DNA of 64,000 bases from Tigriopus japonicus (Eukaryota; Arthropoda; Copepoda; Harpacticoida; Harpacticidae): positions 5,594,724-5,658,723 of the forward strand of contig CM021320.1 of NCBI GenBank assembly GCA_010645155.1, given 5' to 3'. The position numbers and the translations under genes are program-made. The stretch's first letter is position 1. Each line of letters starts with the position of its first letter. Below are positions 12,901-23,269 of the stretch, piece after piece. Under the pieces are notes generated by a model that saw nothing but the letters and a program-made list of their open reading frames with translations, made no database searches and was not told the origin of the DNA.

Positions 12901-15277
12901 TTGGACTCAGTTTCAGTGCCAAGTATAACAATCTCACAAGTGTAAGTCAACTTCTCAGTAGTACTAATGCATCTCTTGGGCATCTTCATTTACCTTGTCT
13001 TCTTTGTTCTAGATTCCTTACGACTTCTCTCAACGTTTAATGAAAACTACGGCTGTGATAAAAATGTCAAACAATCCATGGAAATGCACTTGTACGAGTG
13101 AAGTCACTGATCTGGTGAGTTTTAAAAGAATGTATCTAAATATGCCGTTTCTGAGAAATTTAATTTCATTGGAACTTTTGTCAAGCAGTCTTGGTACAGG
13201 TCATTAATTAAAAGACCCTAACGTGGACTCACGTGCAATAGACATTTGCTTCTAAGAAATGAACCTAATATGAACGGGAGGGAACAACAAAATATGTGTA
13301 ACTTTTCAAGTCAAAATTTTCAAGTTAGAAATCCATCAGTATCAATGGTTATCAAGTAGCTGGTATCAATTTTGTGGCAATTTGGGATTCTTTTGAAGCG
13401 CTATGATATGAATTGCATAACTGGTGACTGTTCAACCTCTGAACCCTTGACTTTGCAACGTTTCAATTTATAATTTCCCATTCAGTCGCCTGAATTTTTT
13501 TGCGGGGGTTGGTAATGGTTTTCTACTACCGCTTCAAGAAATGCGATTCCCTGTTAACAAATAAATCATTAATATAATTTATACAATCAACATTTATACG
13601 AAATTTGAGCTACCAACGAGTTACTGTTCGTAGATCTGGATAACCCTTGGATAGTGGGTTGATCAAGAATACTGTCTAAAAAATTATCCAACCCTGCTTT
13701 AAAAGCTGTTGCATTTTGCGTTGCCTTTGCCTTGATTTGAATAAAATTTCTTTAAAAAATGAAGTACTTCAGAGTGCTGAAAATCTAAGGGTTGAAATGA
13801 GACTCAAGAACTGAGTGGTCCTTCGCGTTTTTTGGCGATTCTTTCCCATTAGCCGATTAAGAGAATTCGCTTGAACAGTGGGTAAAAAACTTGTCAATTC
13901 AAAGGATGAAAAACAAAAATAGTTCGGGAAATCTGATTATGGACATTAATCCACACGCACTTTCCTCTCGGAAGGGTAGCCATAATTTGCATATCAAAAT
14001 TGTATTCAATTTGACCCACTTTAGTCACACTCAATTCGAGCGAAACAAAAACAAAATGTGACAGTTATCTTTTACTTGAACAGACCTAGAGGAAAGGTCG
14101 TCCTTTCATTCTAGCACACGTACGTCGTCTATTTTAAGAAAGGGACACCTGAAGTAGTATGGACAGCCAAACATGTAGCTAAAGTTAAGGTGTTGGGTTT
14201 GAAAAGTTTAACTGTTACAGGCTGACTGTATAAATTTTAGGAAATAAGGAATGGGAAACTAAATACGGTTGATCCTGCATTGGCTTCTCTTCATTTTTGC
14301 TGGCATTAAAATCATGATTCTTGGAACCATTCTAAGTACCTTTACATTTTGTATTGTTTTCACTCCATTTCTACGAGAACTTTTGAGATTTCTAATCTAA
14401 TTTGGCTGTCCATGCTACATAAGGTGACCTTTTCCTGTTTTTTTTGAATATTTTGAATACCAAAATCCCGTTATCTGTTAACTGACCATACAAGAACGTG
14501 TCATGAATGAAATCATATATTATTTAACTTACGCTCTTTTGGCTTATTGCCACTTTTTGAACTGTCTGTAGTTCTATCCATGCTCAAGATCCTCCAAGAG
14601 GTCACTCAGAAGCAATCTCATATGGAAATCAGAAACATTTTGTTGTTTCCCGAGAAATGAGTGTGACTAACGTGAGTCACATTAAACACAATTTTGATAC
14701 GCAAATTATGGTCACCCTTCCGAGAGGAAAGTGCGTGTGGATTAATGTCCATAGAAATCTGATCAATTTATGCTATGATCGAGAGATTTTGGATGTTTGT
14801 TACCGGAAAAAATGCTAACCAATCGACCTACTGGGCTATTGCAATTATTGATAAACAATATTTGATCGCATTTCAGAACCTATTAGTCAAAATTCGAGAT
14901 CGAGACGAAATGACTTGTGGACCAGCTTCCGATATACAACTAAAATCCAAACAGGTGAGATTCATTCAAATTAGACAGCATGCATATTCTCGTAACAGAT
15001 CTTGCAATAGAATACCTAGGGTTCTTGTAAATTCCCCTTATTTAAGTTGATCCGGCCATGTTCCAGCTGTGTTTTATTCAAATTGCAGATTACTATGTTG
15101 AGCCCTGAGATGCTTTGTCCTCCGGAGACGTCTGGGGAATTTCAAGAGCTGTTACTTCAGGTTTTATGCGTGGTTCTGGCTCTTCTCATCGTATTAGTGT
15201 TGGCCAGACTTGCTTATGATTATTGGATATACAGAACCAAGGGACAACTACCTTGGTTGGCCCTCAAAATGCATTAG
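9999..15277 (+). CDS. Toll-type leucine-rich-repeat transmembrane receptor without a TIR domain
   Basis: Exons, in phase: 9999-10695, 11139-11262, 11332-11884, 12780-12941, 13013-13114, 14877-14954 and 15089-15277 (stop), about 634 aa. Order: signal peptide (M VTIHGLCIVFLAISVSS); LRRs with LDLSGNKL and LNLSHNAM; a cysteine-rich LRRCT followed by an LRRNT-like block (CPTKDNCSCALTS, then SCVGGGLSHFPKLP); two more LRRs (TLDKNRLQTLP); a second LRRCT (NNPWKCTCTSEV and, in the next exon, MTCGPASD); one membrane helix (VLCVVLALLIVLVLARL); and a 20-residue tail (DYWIYRTKGQLPWLALKMH). Two cysteine clusters within the LRRs are typical of Drosophila-Toll-like (mccTLR) ectodomains. The start at 9999 fits the signal peptide; in-frame ATGs upstream (e.g. 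9924, directly after an acceptor) are possible. The join 11262/11332 is the least certain: without it a TAA at 11276 interrupts the frame. Likely a cell-surface recognition or decoy/co-receptor protein. Later introns contain transposons. Confidence 0.72.
13500..13725 (-). mobile_element. LINE 3'-end fragment in a receptor intron
   Basis: On the minus strand this matches, with many substitutions, the last 200 bp of the LINE at 51823-52485. It includes the segment matching the ORF end (compare 13608-13700 with 51915-52010) and the terminal C-run followed by an A-run (CCCCCGCAAAAAAA on the minus strand). It is a strongly 5'-truncated, decayed insertion, antisense to the host gene. Confidence 0.75.
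13927..14767. mobile_element. Foldback/MITE-like element with about 125-bp inverted arms
   Basis: The left arm at about 13927-14055 is the inverse of the right arm at about 14643-14767. Shared blocks are GGACATTAATCCACACGCAC, TTTCCTCTCGGAAGGGT, CATAATTTGC.TATCAAAATTGT and TAGTCACACTCA. A second, inner inverted pair (GTAG.ATGGACAGCCAAA) lies at about 14153-14176 and 14400-14419. There is no coding capacity between the arms. It sits inside the receptor intron between the exons ending at 13114 and starting at 14877. I did not find a clear target-site duplication. Confidence 0.75.
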
Positions 15278-15620
15278 TGACTTGAAGGAAAGGAGTACCT
15301 CATTACATCATCAAACAAAGAAGAAACACGACCACTGTCATCATTAAGGAACTTTCATGTGCTTTGCTCTATTATTGCATGATGATTTATTTATCCATTC
15401 ATACCTGCATCTTGCAGATTTAGAGCACAAGTACGTTTACCTCATTCACTTTTTGGATAACACGTATGGAAGACAAGTAACAGAACCCAGTGATTACTGA
15501 ATTGAATAAAATTGGTGGAAAAACGTCTTTGTTTCACATGGAATTTGCAGCCAATCAGGACCTTCTAAATTTCTATTAGCTTTGTAAAGTGGCCGATCAA
15601 ACCAGCCACTTCTGAGAAGT
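15040..15620 (+). repeat. Copy 1 of a segmental duplication (receptor last exon and downstream)
   Basis: This segment, including the acceptor and last exon of the receptor and about 340 bp of 3' flank, has a direct partner at 23270-23850. Similarity is high through the exon and falls off after about 15450. A shared downstream block (16389-16490 versus 23933-24036) suggests the original unit was longer and was later broken by insertions. Confidence 0.8.
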
Positions 15621-15704
15621 GCTTTTTTAAATTGATCTTAAGGTGTCCCTTTTCTTCTGTTTTATGTGCTTTTCTTTGTTTCTGTCAATTAAGATCCTTC
15701 TCAG

Positions 15705-15873
15705 ATGTCGATTAGACATTGCTTTTAAGAAAATGAGGATTGAACATGTTAGTTTCAATGACCCCAAGCACGACGACTTCGAAGCTCATCATTCAATTTC
15801 TCAACCAAAAATTATTGGCAGTGGGACTCTTCCGGCTGGGCTCTTACAAGTTGTGGAAAAAGTACAACCTGAA
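15705..15873 (+). other. Exon-like open block downstream of the receptor
   Basis: An open frame lies between a possible 3' splice site (CTTCTCAG at 15704) and a good 5' splice site (GAA followed by GTAAGA at 15874). It encodes FKKMRIEHVSFNDPKHDDF and continues to EKVQPE. It lies in the 3' flank of the receptor gene, in the part missing from the second duplicate copy. I do not recognise it. It could be an alternative terminal exon, a captured exon or chance. Confidence 0.22.
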
Positions 15874-16388
15874 GTAAGAAGCTTTGATTCTAGTCTATTT
15901 TAGTTCCCTACTAGTTCGCAGTAATATTCTTCATTCACGCAACTCCAACGTAAATAAGTTTTGAATATTTTGTAAGAGCTAGGTGTCATGTCAGTTACCT
16001 GCAAATTTGTCCATTTTTTGACCGCAAACAACGGCAAAGCCGGAAGTGTCGCACTAAATTAACTAAATATAAAATAGAAACTAAATATTCCAAACTTACG
16101 CAACATTATATGTACACTTGAAACTCGCTTTTTAAAAGAAATGTCCCCGTGTATGGGTAAAAATGTGACAAAATCATGAGGTAAACTTATTTTCTTTTAT
16201 TTTTAGATCAATAAATCCTTGAAAAACTGATGAAATAGTGTCTAAAACGGACTTTCAAGCTAGCAGTACTTCCGTAGCAAAATTTTATTCTCGCCTAGTC
16301 AAATGTGGCGCCGTCTACAATCAATTTTAGGCAACTTCAGCAGCTGTCTCCTTCACGAATATCCCATTTCTTCCCATGCCTTATTTAA

Positions 16389-16490
16389 GGCTAGCGATGG
16401 ATTGAAAAGCTTTTCACCGAAAACCGATAGTTTCGGCCAAAAGAGGGCTTGACCGAAACCGAAAGCAGCTGATTGCGAAATAATATGTGT
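16389..16490 (+). repeat. Dispersed repeat A, copy 1
   Basis: A block containing GGCTAG.GATGGA..GAAA and TTTCGGCCAAAAGAGGGC, repeated in the same orientation at 23933-24036. Its sequence (multiple GACCGAAA motifs) looks like the end of a DNA transposon, possibly hAT; that assignment is inference. Confidence 0.7.
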
Positions 16491-16559
16491 ATTATAATCA
16501 TATAGTAATATAATTGATATTAATATTACATATATACCCGCCTGCCGAAAAGGGGGGGA

Positions 16560-16668
16560 GTATCGATCAAAATAGCTTGTTTGAGTAATCCCCTTTTTAC
16601 TTTATTTTTTGAATGAATCAGGGGCCCGAAATTAATTTTCCGGTTGATAAAATTTGCGATTACCCAAA
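16560..16668 (+). repeat. Dispersed repeat B, copy 1 (inverse of 24077-24186)
   Basis: Contains GTATCGATCAAAATAGCT, TTTGAATGAATCAG, GGGCCCGAAATTAATTTTCC and AAATTTGCGATTACCCA. An inverted copy lies at 24077-24186. The CAGGGGCCC start resembles hAT terminal repeats. The inverted pair brackets the 7.5 kb transposon-rich block, but no target duplication was found because the inverted similarity continues beyond both CAG/CTG ends. Confidence 0.7.
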
Positions 16669-16762
16669 CTGGCAATTTTTCATCACAAATCGGGCAACGC
16701 TAGAATTAGCTGTTTTTCCCCTTCTTTGACTTGCGCTTCGCGCTCAAGTAAGAAGAAAAGTC

Positions 16763-16951
16763 ATGGATATCTTCCACAATGAACTCTTCAAAAGTTTCGC
16801 TTTAATTGGCGTTGCCCACATCATCTCGAAATATTTTTGGGGTCACTTGAGGCCAGCCGACATTCCCAAATACCTTTTCGCCTGCGGGATCGCCCACTTA
16901 GTCTACGCCATGTTTTTTTTGGTTGCTGCCGCGATCGCATTCTGGTTCTGA
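16763..16951 (+). CDS. Small two-helix membrane protein, hypothetical
   Basis: A 62-codon ATG-to-stop frame with two hydrophobic segments (roughly residues 10-24 and 38-61), separated by a short polar loop (WGHLRPADIPKY). Its GC content is clearly above the AT-rich transposon debris on both sides and third positions are often C/G, which favours a genuine or recently mobilised coding sequence. No intron signals are needed. I do not recognise the family. It lies between repeat B and the hAT remnant, so it could be a passenger of a mobile element or a retrocopy. Confidence 0.35.
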   Translation: MDIFHNELFKSFALIGVAHIISKYFWGHLRPADIPKYLFACGIAHLVYAMFFLVAAAIAFWF

Positions 16952-18132
16952 GGCAACAACAGACAAATCCATCGCCGTGACCTCAACATTATCATTCGCA
17001 TCTTCGCCCTCATCCTCATCATCCAGTCTAGTGCATCACACACCTCATTTTCCAATTAAGAAGGTAAAATACTCTTAAAACCTGAATATTTAGCGGAAAC
17101 GTAAAATTTCACAAGGGATCCCCCTTCAAACTTTTCTGTCAGCGGCAAAATGTTTCTTATATCGAGATTTTTCTTACATCGAGACTAAAGAAAAATGGCT
17201 CGAGAAACGATAAAAAATACAAGGAAACTACCAGAGGAGTTTACCTCACCTTTATATAGCCATAAGCTTACTTTTATTACAACAAAATCCGACAATGACT
17301 CAAAAATTTAGCTTTAAAAAAATAGTTATTAAAACACACAAATTTATATCTCAAGTGCATGCATTTATATCTCTATTACAAAGCTTCAGGACTTGTTTCA
17401 ATCTCAATTTGACAGAAAAAATCAACGAAGAAAGTACAATGTTGTCATCATGATTGGTAAATTAAGTAACCAATACAGGGAAAAACAACCTTAAAAAAAA
17501 TGAGCCCTCCACGCTTTCATACTGACGAAGCTTTTTTGCTATTTTTTGGAATTTCTCAACAAAAAATATTCTATTCTTAGTTTGACCTTTAATTACTTCA
17601 AATTTGAGAGACTTTCTTGGGTTCACATGACACTTCCTTGGATTGCTTATTTTCCACTATGTATTTCTTTGGCAGACACACAATTTTTTTCACTCTCAAG
17701 CATTGCAAATTTGTCGGCAAAATGAGCTTAAATTATTTTGTAAAATTGTCGGCAAATTATTTTTTTCAACTTAATGTCATTAAAATAGCTATTGTTGAGT
17801 GGCATGTTGGACAATTTTTAGCGATTTTAGGGTTCAAAAAGCATTTTTTTTTTCTTTTGACTGAAGCTTGAAAAGGACCAGATGTTTTTTTTTTTCAAAA
17901 GAGGCGAAAGGCGCGCGAGCCCAAAAAAGTGCGCCAAAGGCATCCTGAAAAGTGCACAGTTTGCGCAAAAGCGCAAAATATGGAAGCACTGCATCGATCC
18001 TTTTGGAAACGCTACGTTTTGCTTTGTTTTTTTTTGTGCTGTGACCAATTTAAGCAAGAGAAATAGGCCAAAACTTTGAAAAAGTTTCTTATTTTGAGAT
18101 TGAGGAAAAATGGAAAATTTCTAATATCGAGA

Positions 18133-20672
18133 ATGAGGCATGCAGGGGGAGGTTTAAGTGATCTCTTCAAAAATCTTATCGCGGGCGAATGAAATAACAG
18201 AAAAGGCTTGTTCGTCAATGTAAGATTTTGGTCAGTGCAAGGGTTTTCGCGTTTTACAGACCGCCCTTATGACTAAGATGCTACAAAAAATGTCGAATTG
18301 CCAGTTTGGACATTTTGACTCTCGGTTTTGTAAGAATTCGCAAAATTATTCTTTTGATTAAAAAATGTCAATCACTTAAAAAAAGACCTTTGATATTGAA
18401 GAGAAACACGTACAAAACACGGCATTTTGTTTTGTACCTTAATGGTTTTGGAGCTTTACAATACAAATCAGTGCTTATAACTAGAGCTCGGAATAATATT
18501 CAGCAAAAAGTAGCCAAATATTCATGATTTATTTACCAAAAAGGGGGAAAATATTTGCCCAAACACTTCAAATATTCAAAAAAATCGCGGTGCCTTTTTG
18601 GTACAGATTGAACTTCTCAGTCTACTTATCTTCTTGCCCTCTGTTGAAGAAGCATTGAACCACCAGTATCATCGACAAGTTCTCTTCGGTGAGGCACTGA
18701 CGTCTGTCAGAGAGGACGTTCTTGTACAGGGAGAATGAACGCTCAACATCGACACTTGCTGTTGGCAAGTACTTCATTTGGGCAACATCCAATGGAGAAA
18801 TCCCATTCAGAAGGTCTCCCTCACCAGCGATGGCCTTCTGGACCTTTTGAACTGTTTCCAATCCTGGATTCTTGGAAAGCAAACTCTCCATCTTGGCCTG
18901 CAGGGCCCTTCCAACAGGACCAGGGCAGCTCTCCATTTAGTATGTAAATGGAGTACCTGGCCTTGGTGTTGTTGATGAGTGTGAGGGCCTTGTCCAAGGG
19001 CAGACCCTGTTCCTCAAGGCTGGTGATGGTCATGGACAGGAAGGCCAGGTTGGAAAGGATGTAAGTGAGGTCCCTGGTCACGCAGCTCTTGGCAAACTGC
19101 TCCTGGCTCTCCGCAATGCACCTGGCGTCGGTGCTTGTGAAGCTGTCAACCACGTCCTTAACCTCCTTGAAGTACTGCGCGTACCAGACGGCTGCTCTGA
19201 CCCAAGTACCCTACCTGGTCAACACGGGTGCAGGGGGTAATTGGATGCCAGGGCAGCAAGCTCTGAACTCGGCGCACCTCAGTGGAGCTTTCAAAAACAC
19301 CTTCTTTGTGCTGGAAATCAGGCGGTTAACCTCAGGAAAGCTCTCCACTACCAAGTCACAGATGCGATGCAAGGCGTGGGCTGTGCAAGTCAGGTGAAGC
19401 AAGTTCGGGAAAAACAACCGCATATCCTTGCCGGCTTTGACCATGTAGGCTGCGCCGTCAGTCACAAAGACCTTTGCCAGATTGTAGTCAAAATCAGGGG
19501 AAATCCAAAGCACAGCCTGATTCACAAGACGGGCAATGATTCGCTGTCTGTTCGCTCAAGGAACTTGCAGAGGACTAAGTGAGGTTGGTGGTACTTTTCG
19601 GCATCAAGTCTTCCGCAAATCACATTTGCAACGGCCCGTCCCAAGCAGTCAGAGGATTCATCCACACTGATCCAAATGGGGAAACCACTGAGGTCAGCCC
19701 TGATCTGGGAGGATACTTCCTCGTAGCATTGGGGCATGTAGTTCTTGCGCAGCGAGGACTCATTTGGGATGGATACAGCAAGGCGCTCTTCCAGAAAGAC
19801 GCGGAATTTGGGGTGCTCCAACTTCGACCAAGGAATATTGGCAGCTAAGAAAACTGAACAGAGTTCCCTGCCAATTTCTTCAGATTTTGAAGGATTCTTC
19901 TTTTTTTGCAACACATCCTTGATGTGTGCCTGGTTCTTGGCAACATGTGTCTCCTTCAGCTTGAGATTGCTCATGTGCCTGGACGTCTTCTCTACACCTT
20001 GCAACTGGCTTTTACCAGGCTCTCACAGGGCCCACAGGAGATGGAGCTCTCTCTGTTATCGAGTATTCGGTAGGGGAAGTCCTTGCCGGTGTTAAGGCTG
20101 GTAAGCCATTTCCTCTTGTTAGATATACTCATGGTGATCGATGATTGATGGATGACAAGGCGGAGACACAATATTTTCTTTGTTTATTTTCTCGCCTAAC
20201 GGAAGTAGTGCATCCAAAAGGCGGGAAATTCAAATGTGGAAAAGGAAAAAAACAGAGATCCTCAAAATGACAGATATATTCATTTTCCTCCAAAATTCCC
20301 GAAAATATTCAAAAAAATATTTTATATATTTTTGAATAAAAGTCCTAGCCTTACTTATAACATCACTTACACTTGTACTTACCCAAAAAAGTGGCCTTTT
20401 GTTTAGAATTTTCTCGTGCAAGAACGAGCAAATAGTGTGCATTTTTTTCCAAAATCCTAACCAAAGGTGTTCAAACTTGCAATTCGACATTTTTCATGGC
20501 ATCTAATTCACAAGGGCGGTCTGTAAATTGCGAAAAGCCTTAAACTGCCCAAATTCTCACGAGCCACCCACTGTTGCCAAACAAGCCTTTTCTCTTCTTT
20601 CATCCGCCCGCGATAAGATTTTTGAAGAGATCACTCAAACCTCCCCCTGCATTTCTCATTCTCATGTCCTAC
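18133..20672. mobile_element. hAT-type DNA transposon remnant with long inverted repeats
   Basis: Left arm 18133-18272 and right arm 20509-20672 are inverse copies. They share ACAGACCGCCCTT, GCGGGCG.ATGAAA, AATCTTATCGCGGGCG and GGGGGAGGTTT.AGTGATC. The arms enclose a broken transposase on the minus strand. The outermost limits are uncertain: both flanks also carry TTTCTTATATCGAGATT-like motifs (about 17155 and 20694-20745), suggesting nesting in another element. I see no convincing 8-bp target duplication. Confidence 0.75.
18622..20132 (-). pseudogene. Decayed hAT-family transposase (CGGBP1-like type)
   Basis: Consecutive pieces of one protein are read on the minus strand. From an ATG at 20132 comes a BED-like finger region (SCGPCESLVKASC, then H..H in TSRHMSNLKLKETH). 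Next is the catalytic-core region with WISVDESSDCLGR and FVTDGAAYMVKAGKD, then LLHLTCTAHALHRICDLVVE. The C-terminal hAT dimerisation block is YLPTASVDVERSFSLYKNVL followed by SDRRQCLTEENL. The frame shifts near 20030, 19520 and 18930. An in-frame TAG at about 19208 sits in TR*GTWVRAA, where the family usually has Trp. Several independent lesions mean it is inactive. The order of pieces is otherwise intact, so the insertion was full length. Confidence 0.88.
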
Positions 20673-20998
20673 AATTTTGGTCAGCACGGAAAAGTTTCTT
20701 ATATCGCGAAAATTTTTATAAACTGAGATTTCTTATATCGAGATTCGATTGTACTACTACGTAATTGGTTTGCGCTTTGACTTAAACCAAAGAAAATTTC
20801 TCAAGAAATGTAATGTTTCAGAGGACTGAAAATCTAATTTCTAAATCTATTGATGTTGAGTTGAGATTTGATTGATCCTTCACACTTTATGGCCCAATAT
20901 TATTTGCTTTAAGTATGGGCGAAAAAAAATGTAGATTAAAACAAGTGTTTTTAAAACTCGGCTAAAATTCATGCTATACTTGAAATTTAGAATACGTG

Positions 20999-21573
20999 GG
21001 GTATCCAGACTATAGGTAGACTGGGCCTGTATTTCGTTAAATTGCAACATTTTCGGATTGTTGTCAAAAATTAAAATAAAGATTCAACTCTTGTGAGCAG
21101 ATGTTATTTCACAAATTTTGTTGTCAGACAAACTTGTTCGAAGCTATGATTTAATTAGACAAGGTATGTTGGGTGACCCCTGCACGTTTGAAAAATGGAC
21201 ATCAAGAGCGAGAAACTCGTCAAAATCCAATACTTTGTAAAGTAAAGATGTTGCTCATACTCATATTTCTATGTTTGGTGAACATTTTCCAGAAAAAAAT
21301 GATAAATTTCGATTTGAGACACCTTAGCTTTGAAAGATACATCATTTTTGTCAAGTTGCTCGCTCTCGACGCTTATTTTCTATGTATACAGGGGTCAACC
21401 AACATACCTTGCCTAATTAAATCGTAGCTTCGAGCAAGTTTGTCTAAGAACAAAATTTGTAAAATAACATCTGTTCACAAGAGATGAATCTTCAATTTGA
21501 TTTTTTTCATCAATCCAAAAATCGTACATTTAATTGAGTTACAAGCCCAGTCTACCTCTAGTCTGGATATCCA
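20999..21573. mobile_element. Near-complete palindrome (foldback/MITE element)
   Basis: The left half (20999 to about 21230) is the inverse of the right half (about 21340-21573). Termini are GTATCCAGACTATAGGTAGA on the left and its inverse, ending GTCTGGATATCC, on the right. Matching inner blocks include CTTGTG..CAGATGTTATTT, AAGCTA.GATTTAATTAG and CAAGGTATGTTGG.TGACCCC. The unpaired centre is only about 100 bp. It has no coding capacity. It lies between the hAT remnant and the gag-like ORF. Confidence 0.85.
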
Positions 21574-21955
21574 GGAAAAATGCTCGTAAAACGATCGCTT
21601 ATCCAAGGCTTGTCTGTGAGGACCATTGCTTCAAGGCTTCTTCAGATCTTAATCCAAGAACTTTACTTGTTAGGCCCCTCTAGAGACGAAGATGGGGAGT
21701 AAAGGTTTAAAAAATTCGGCTTTCTTGGCTGCGCTCTTTAAAGCTGCATGGACTAAAATTCCAGCAGAGCAGGTGCGGATCATTTGCTTATGTGCAGGGA
21801 GGAGATTCAAGACCGTGGTTAAGAGCAAGGGCCTCTATGTCGAATAACTTAGTAATAGGTCTCTCAAATATTGTTGCAATCAACATCATTTGTTACAAGT
21901 GCTTTTTGATTTGACGGCTCAGTTCCCCCAAATTATCAATTATTCATGTCCGATT

Positions 21956-23050
21956 TTAAGTGGTGCACCCTGAAATCACGTTCCTCATTCCAGATGCAGC
22001 TCTTCCTCTGGTGATGATAGCTTTAGGTTCAGGGTTCTCATTTCTTTTGGATTTAGTTAACGACGATTTCAAATTCGATGTCAAATGTTTGATGGTTGGG
22101 ATTGTTGAGGAGTCAGTTCTGCCTTTCTGGGATGATTCTGTGACAGGTAAAGAATCTTGTCTTGAAACATCGTCCCGTTTGAATTCAATCACGGTGTCCT
22201 CACTTGGCAGGCCATGCTGAGGAGTTGGAGAATGCGGCTGGATATTATCAATTGTAATGGGTTCATCTTTGTTAACGTTGGTTTCTTCAATGAGTGGAAA
22301 CTCGGCTGCTTGCTCACTTTCATCAATTACAATCGCATTTTGTGGACAATCGTTTCGGAAATGACCTTCCTCCCTGCATTGAAGACATCTTCGAATTTGG
22401 TCGTTATGAGATAGTCGAATTTTCCATGATCTGGTTATTACAAAAACAAGAATTACAGCAGTTGGCAGAATGAGTGCCCGTTTGTTTCCATTGGGTATGC
22501 CACTTAACCTCGGATCGTGCCGCTCATCGAAAAGCTCATCCATAATTGTCGACTTTAACTCGGCAAACATTCTGGTGGCTTCAGCCAGTTCATCGATACT
22601 CACTTCATCAGGGACATTGTGAAATCTAAAGGGGGCAAGTCTTTGCGCTCCTCTGATTACGCATTTCCAAACTTTCTTTTCTCCACCACGGTTGAATTCA
22701 AAACAATCGCCAAACCTTTTTTTTACAACCACTTCCACTCGCGTTTTTATTTTCACGGTCGTGCATGTTTTACCCCTTCTTGTCGCGATACCGGCGATTT
22801 CAGACTTCCGAAACTTCAACTCGGTGAAAATGAAGTCGGCCATTTCAGGCCACGTCAAAAATTCTCCATCTTGATTGCAGTAGAAATCAGCGATTACAAA
22901 TGGGTATCGGATGGATCCCCCTTCACGATTGCCGTTTTTGGCTGCATTGGCATACCTCAGGACCATGGGCACGTCCGGGGTGTCCTTATTGGTCAATCCA
23001 ACGGTATTGATCAAGCTTACCGATTCCTTATCTGGAGATCGGAAGACCAT
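21956..23050 (-). CDS. Gag-like / LINE ORF1-type protein with CCHC zinc knuckle
   Basis: An uninterrupted 364-codon frame starts at the first ATG (MVFRSPDKESVSL). Open frame continues upstream to 23134 without an ATG. Near the middle is one retroviral-type zinc knuckle, CLQCREEGHFRNDCP (CX2CX4HX4C). A basic/hydrophobic stretch precedes it, and a Ser/Thr/Pro-rich tail follows (PHSPTPQHGLPSEDT). This layout is typical of nucleic-acid-binding ORF1/gag proteins of arthropod retrotransposons. No reverse transcriptase follows it, so the element is incomplete. The open frame contrasts with the broken transposons around it, suggesting a recent insertion or a retained protein. Confidence 0.7.
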   Translation of the reverse strand: MVFRSPDKESVSLINTVGLTNKDTPDVPMVLRYANAAKNGNREGGSIRYPFVIADFYCNQDGEFLTWPEMADFIFTELKFRKSEIAGIATRRGKTCTTVKIKTRVEVVVKKRFGDCFEFNRGGEKKVWKCVIRGAQRLAPFRFHNVPDEVSIDELAEATRMFAELKSTIMDELFDERHDPRLSGIPNGNKRALILPTAVILVFVITRSWKIRLSHNDQIRRCLQCREEGHFRNDCPQNAIVIDESEQAAEFPLIEETNVNKDEPITIDNIQPHSPTPQHGLPSEDTVIEFKRDDVSRQDSLPVTESSQKGRTDSSTIPTIKHLTSNLKSSLTKSKRNENPEPKAIITRGRAASGMRNVISGCTT

Positions 23051-23269
23051 CCTTGAAGCCCCGCCCCCCTTAGGAGGCAAGCCCCAGAACAGAAGGCCCC
23101 CCTTGATCTGCGAGATCACCCACCTTTCCCACACTCACAGATGAGATAATTGAACACGGTATATCTTTAAAAGTTAAAACGTACAAGAGACCGAAAAAAC
23201 TCCTGTCTTATGCGTCAGCTGATCAATTTTTCAATGATCATGATCATAAATGAAAATGATCAGTTCGTC

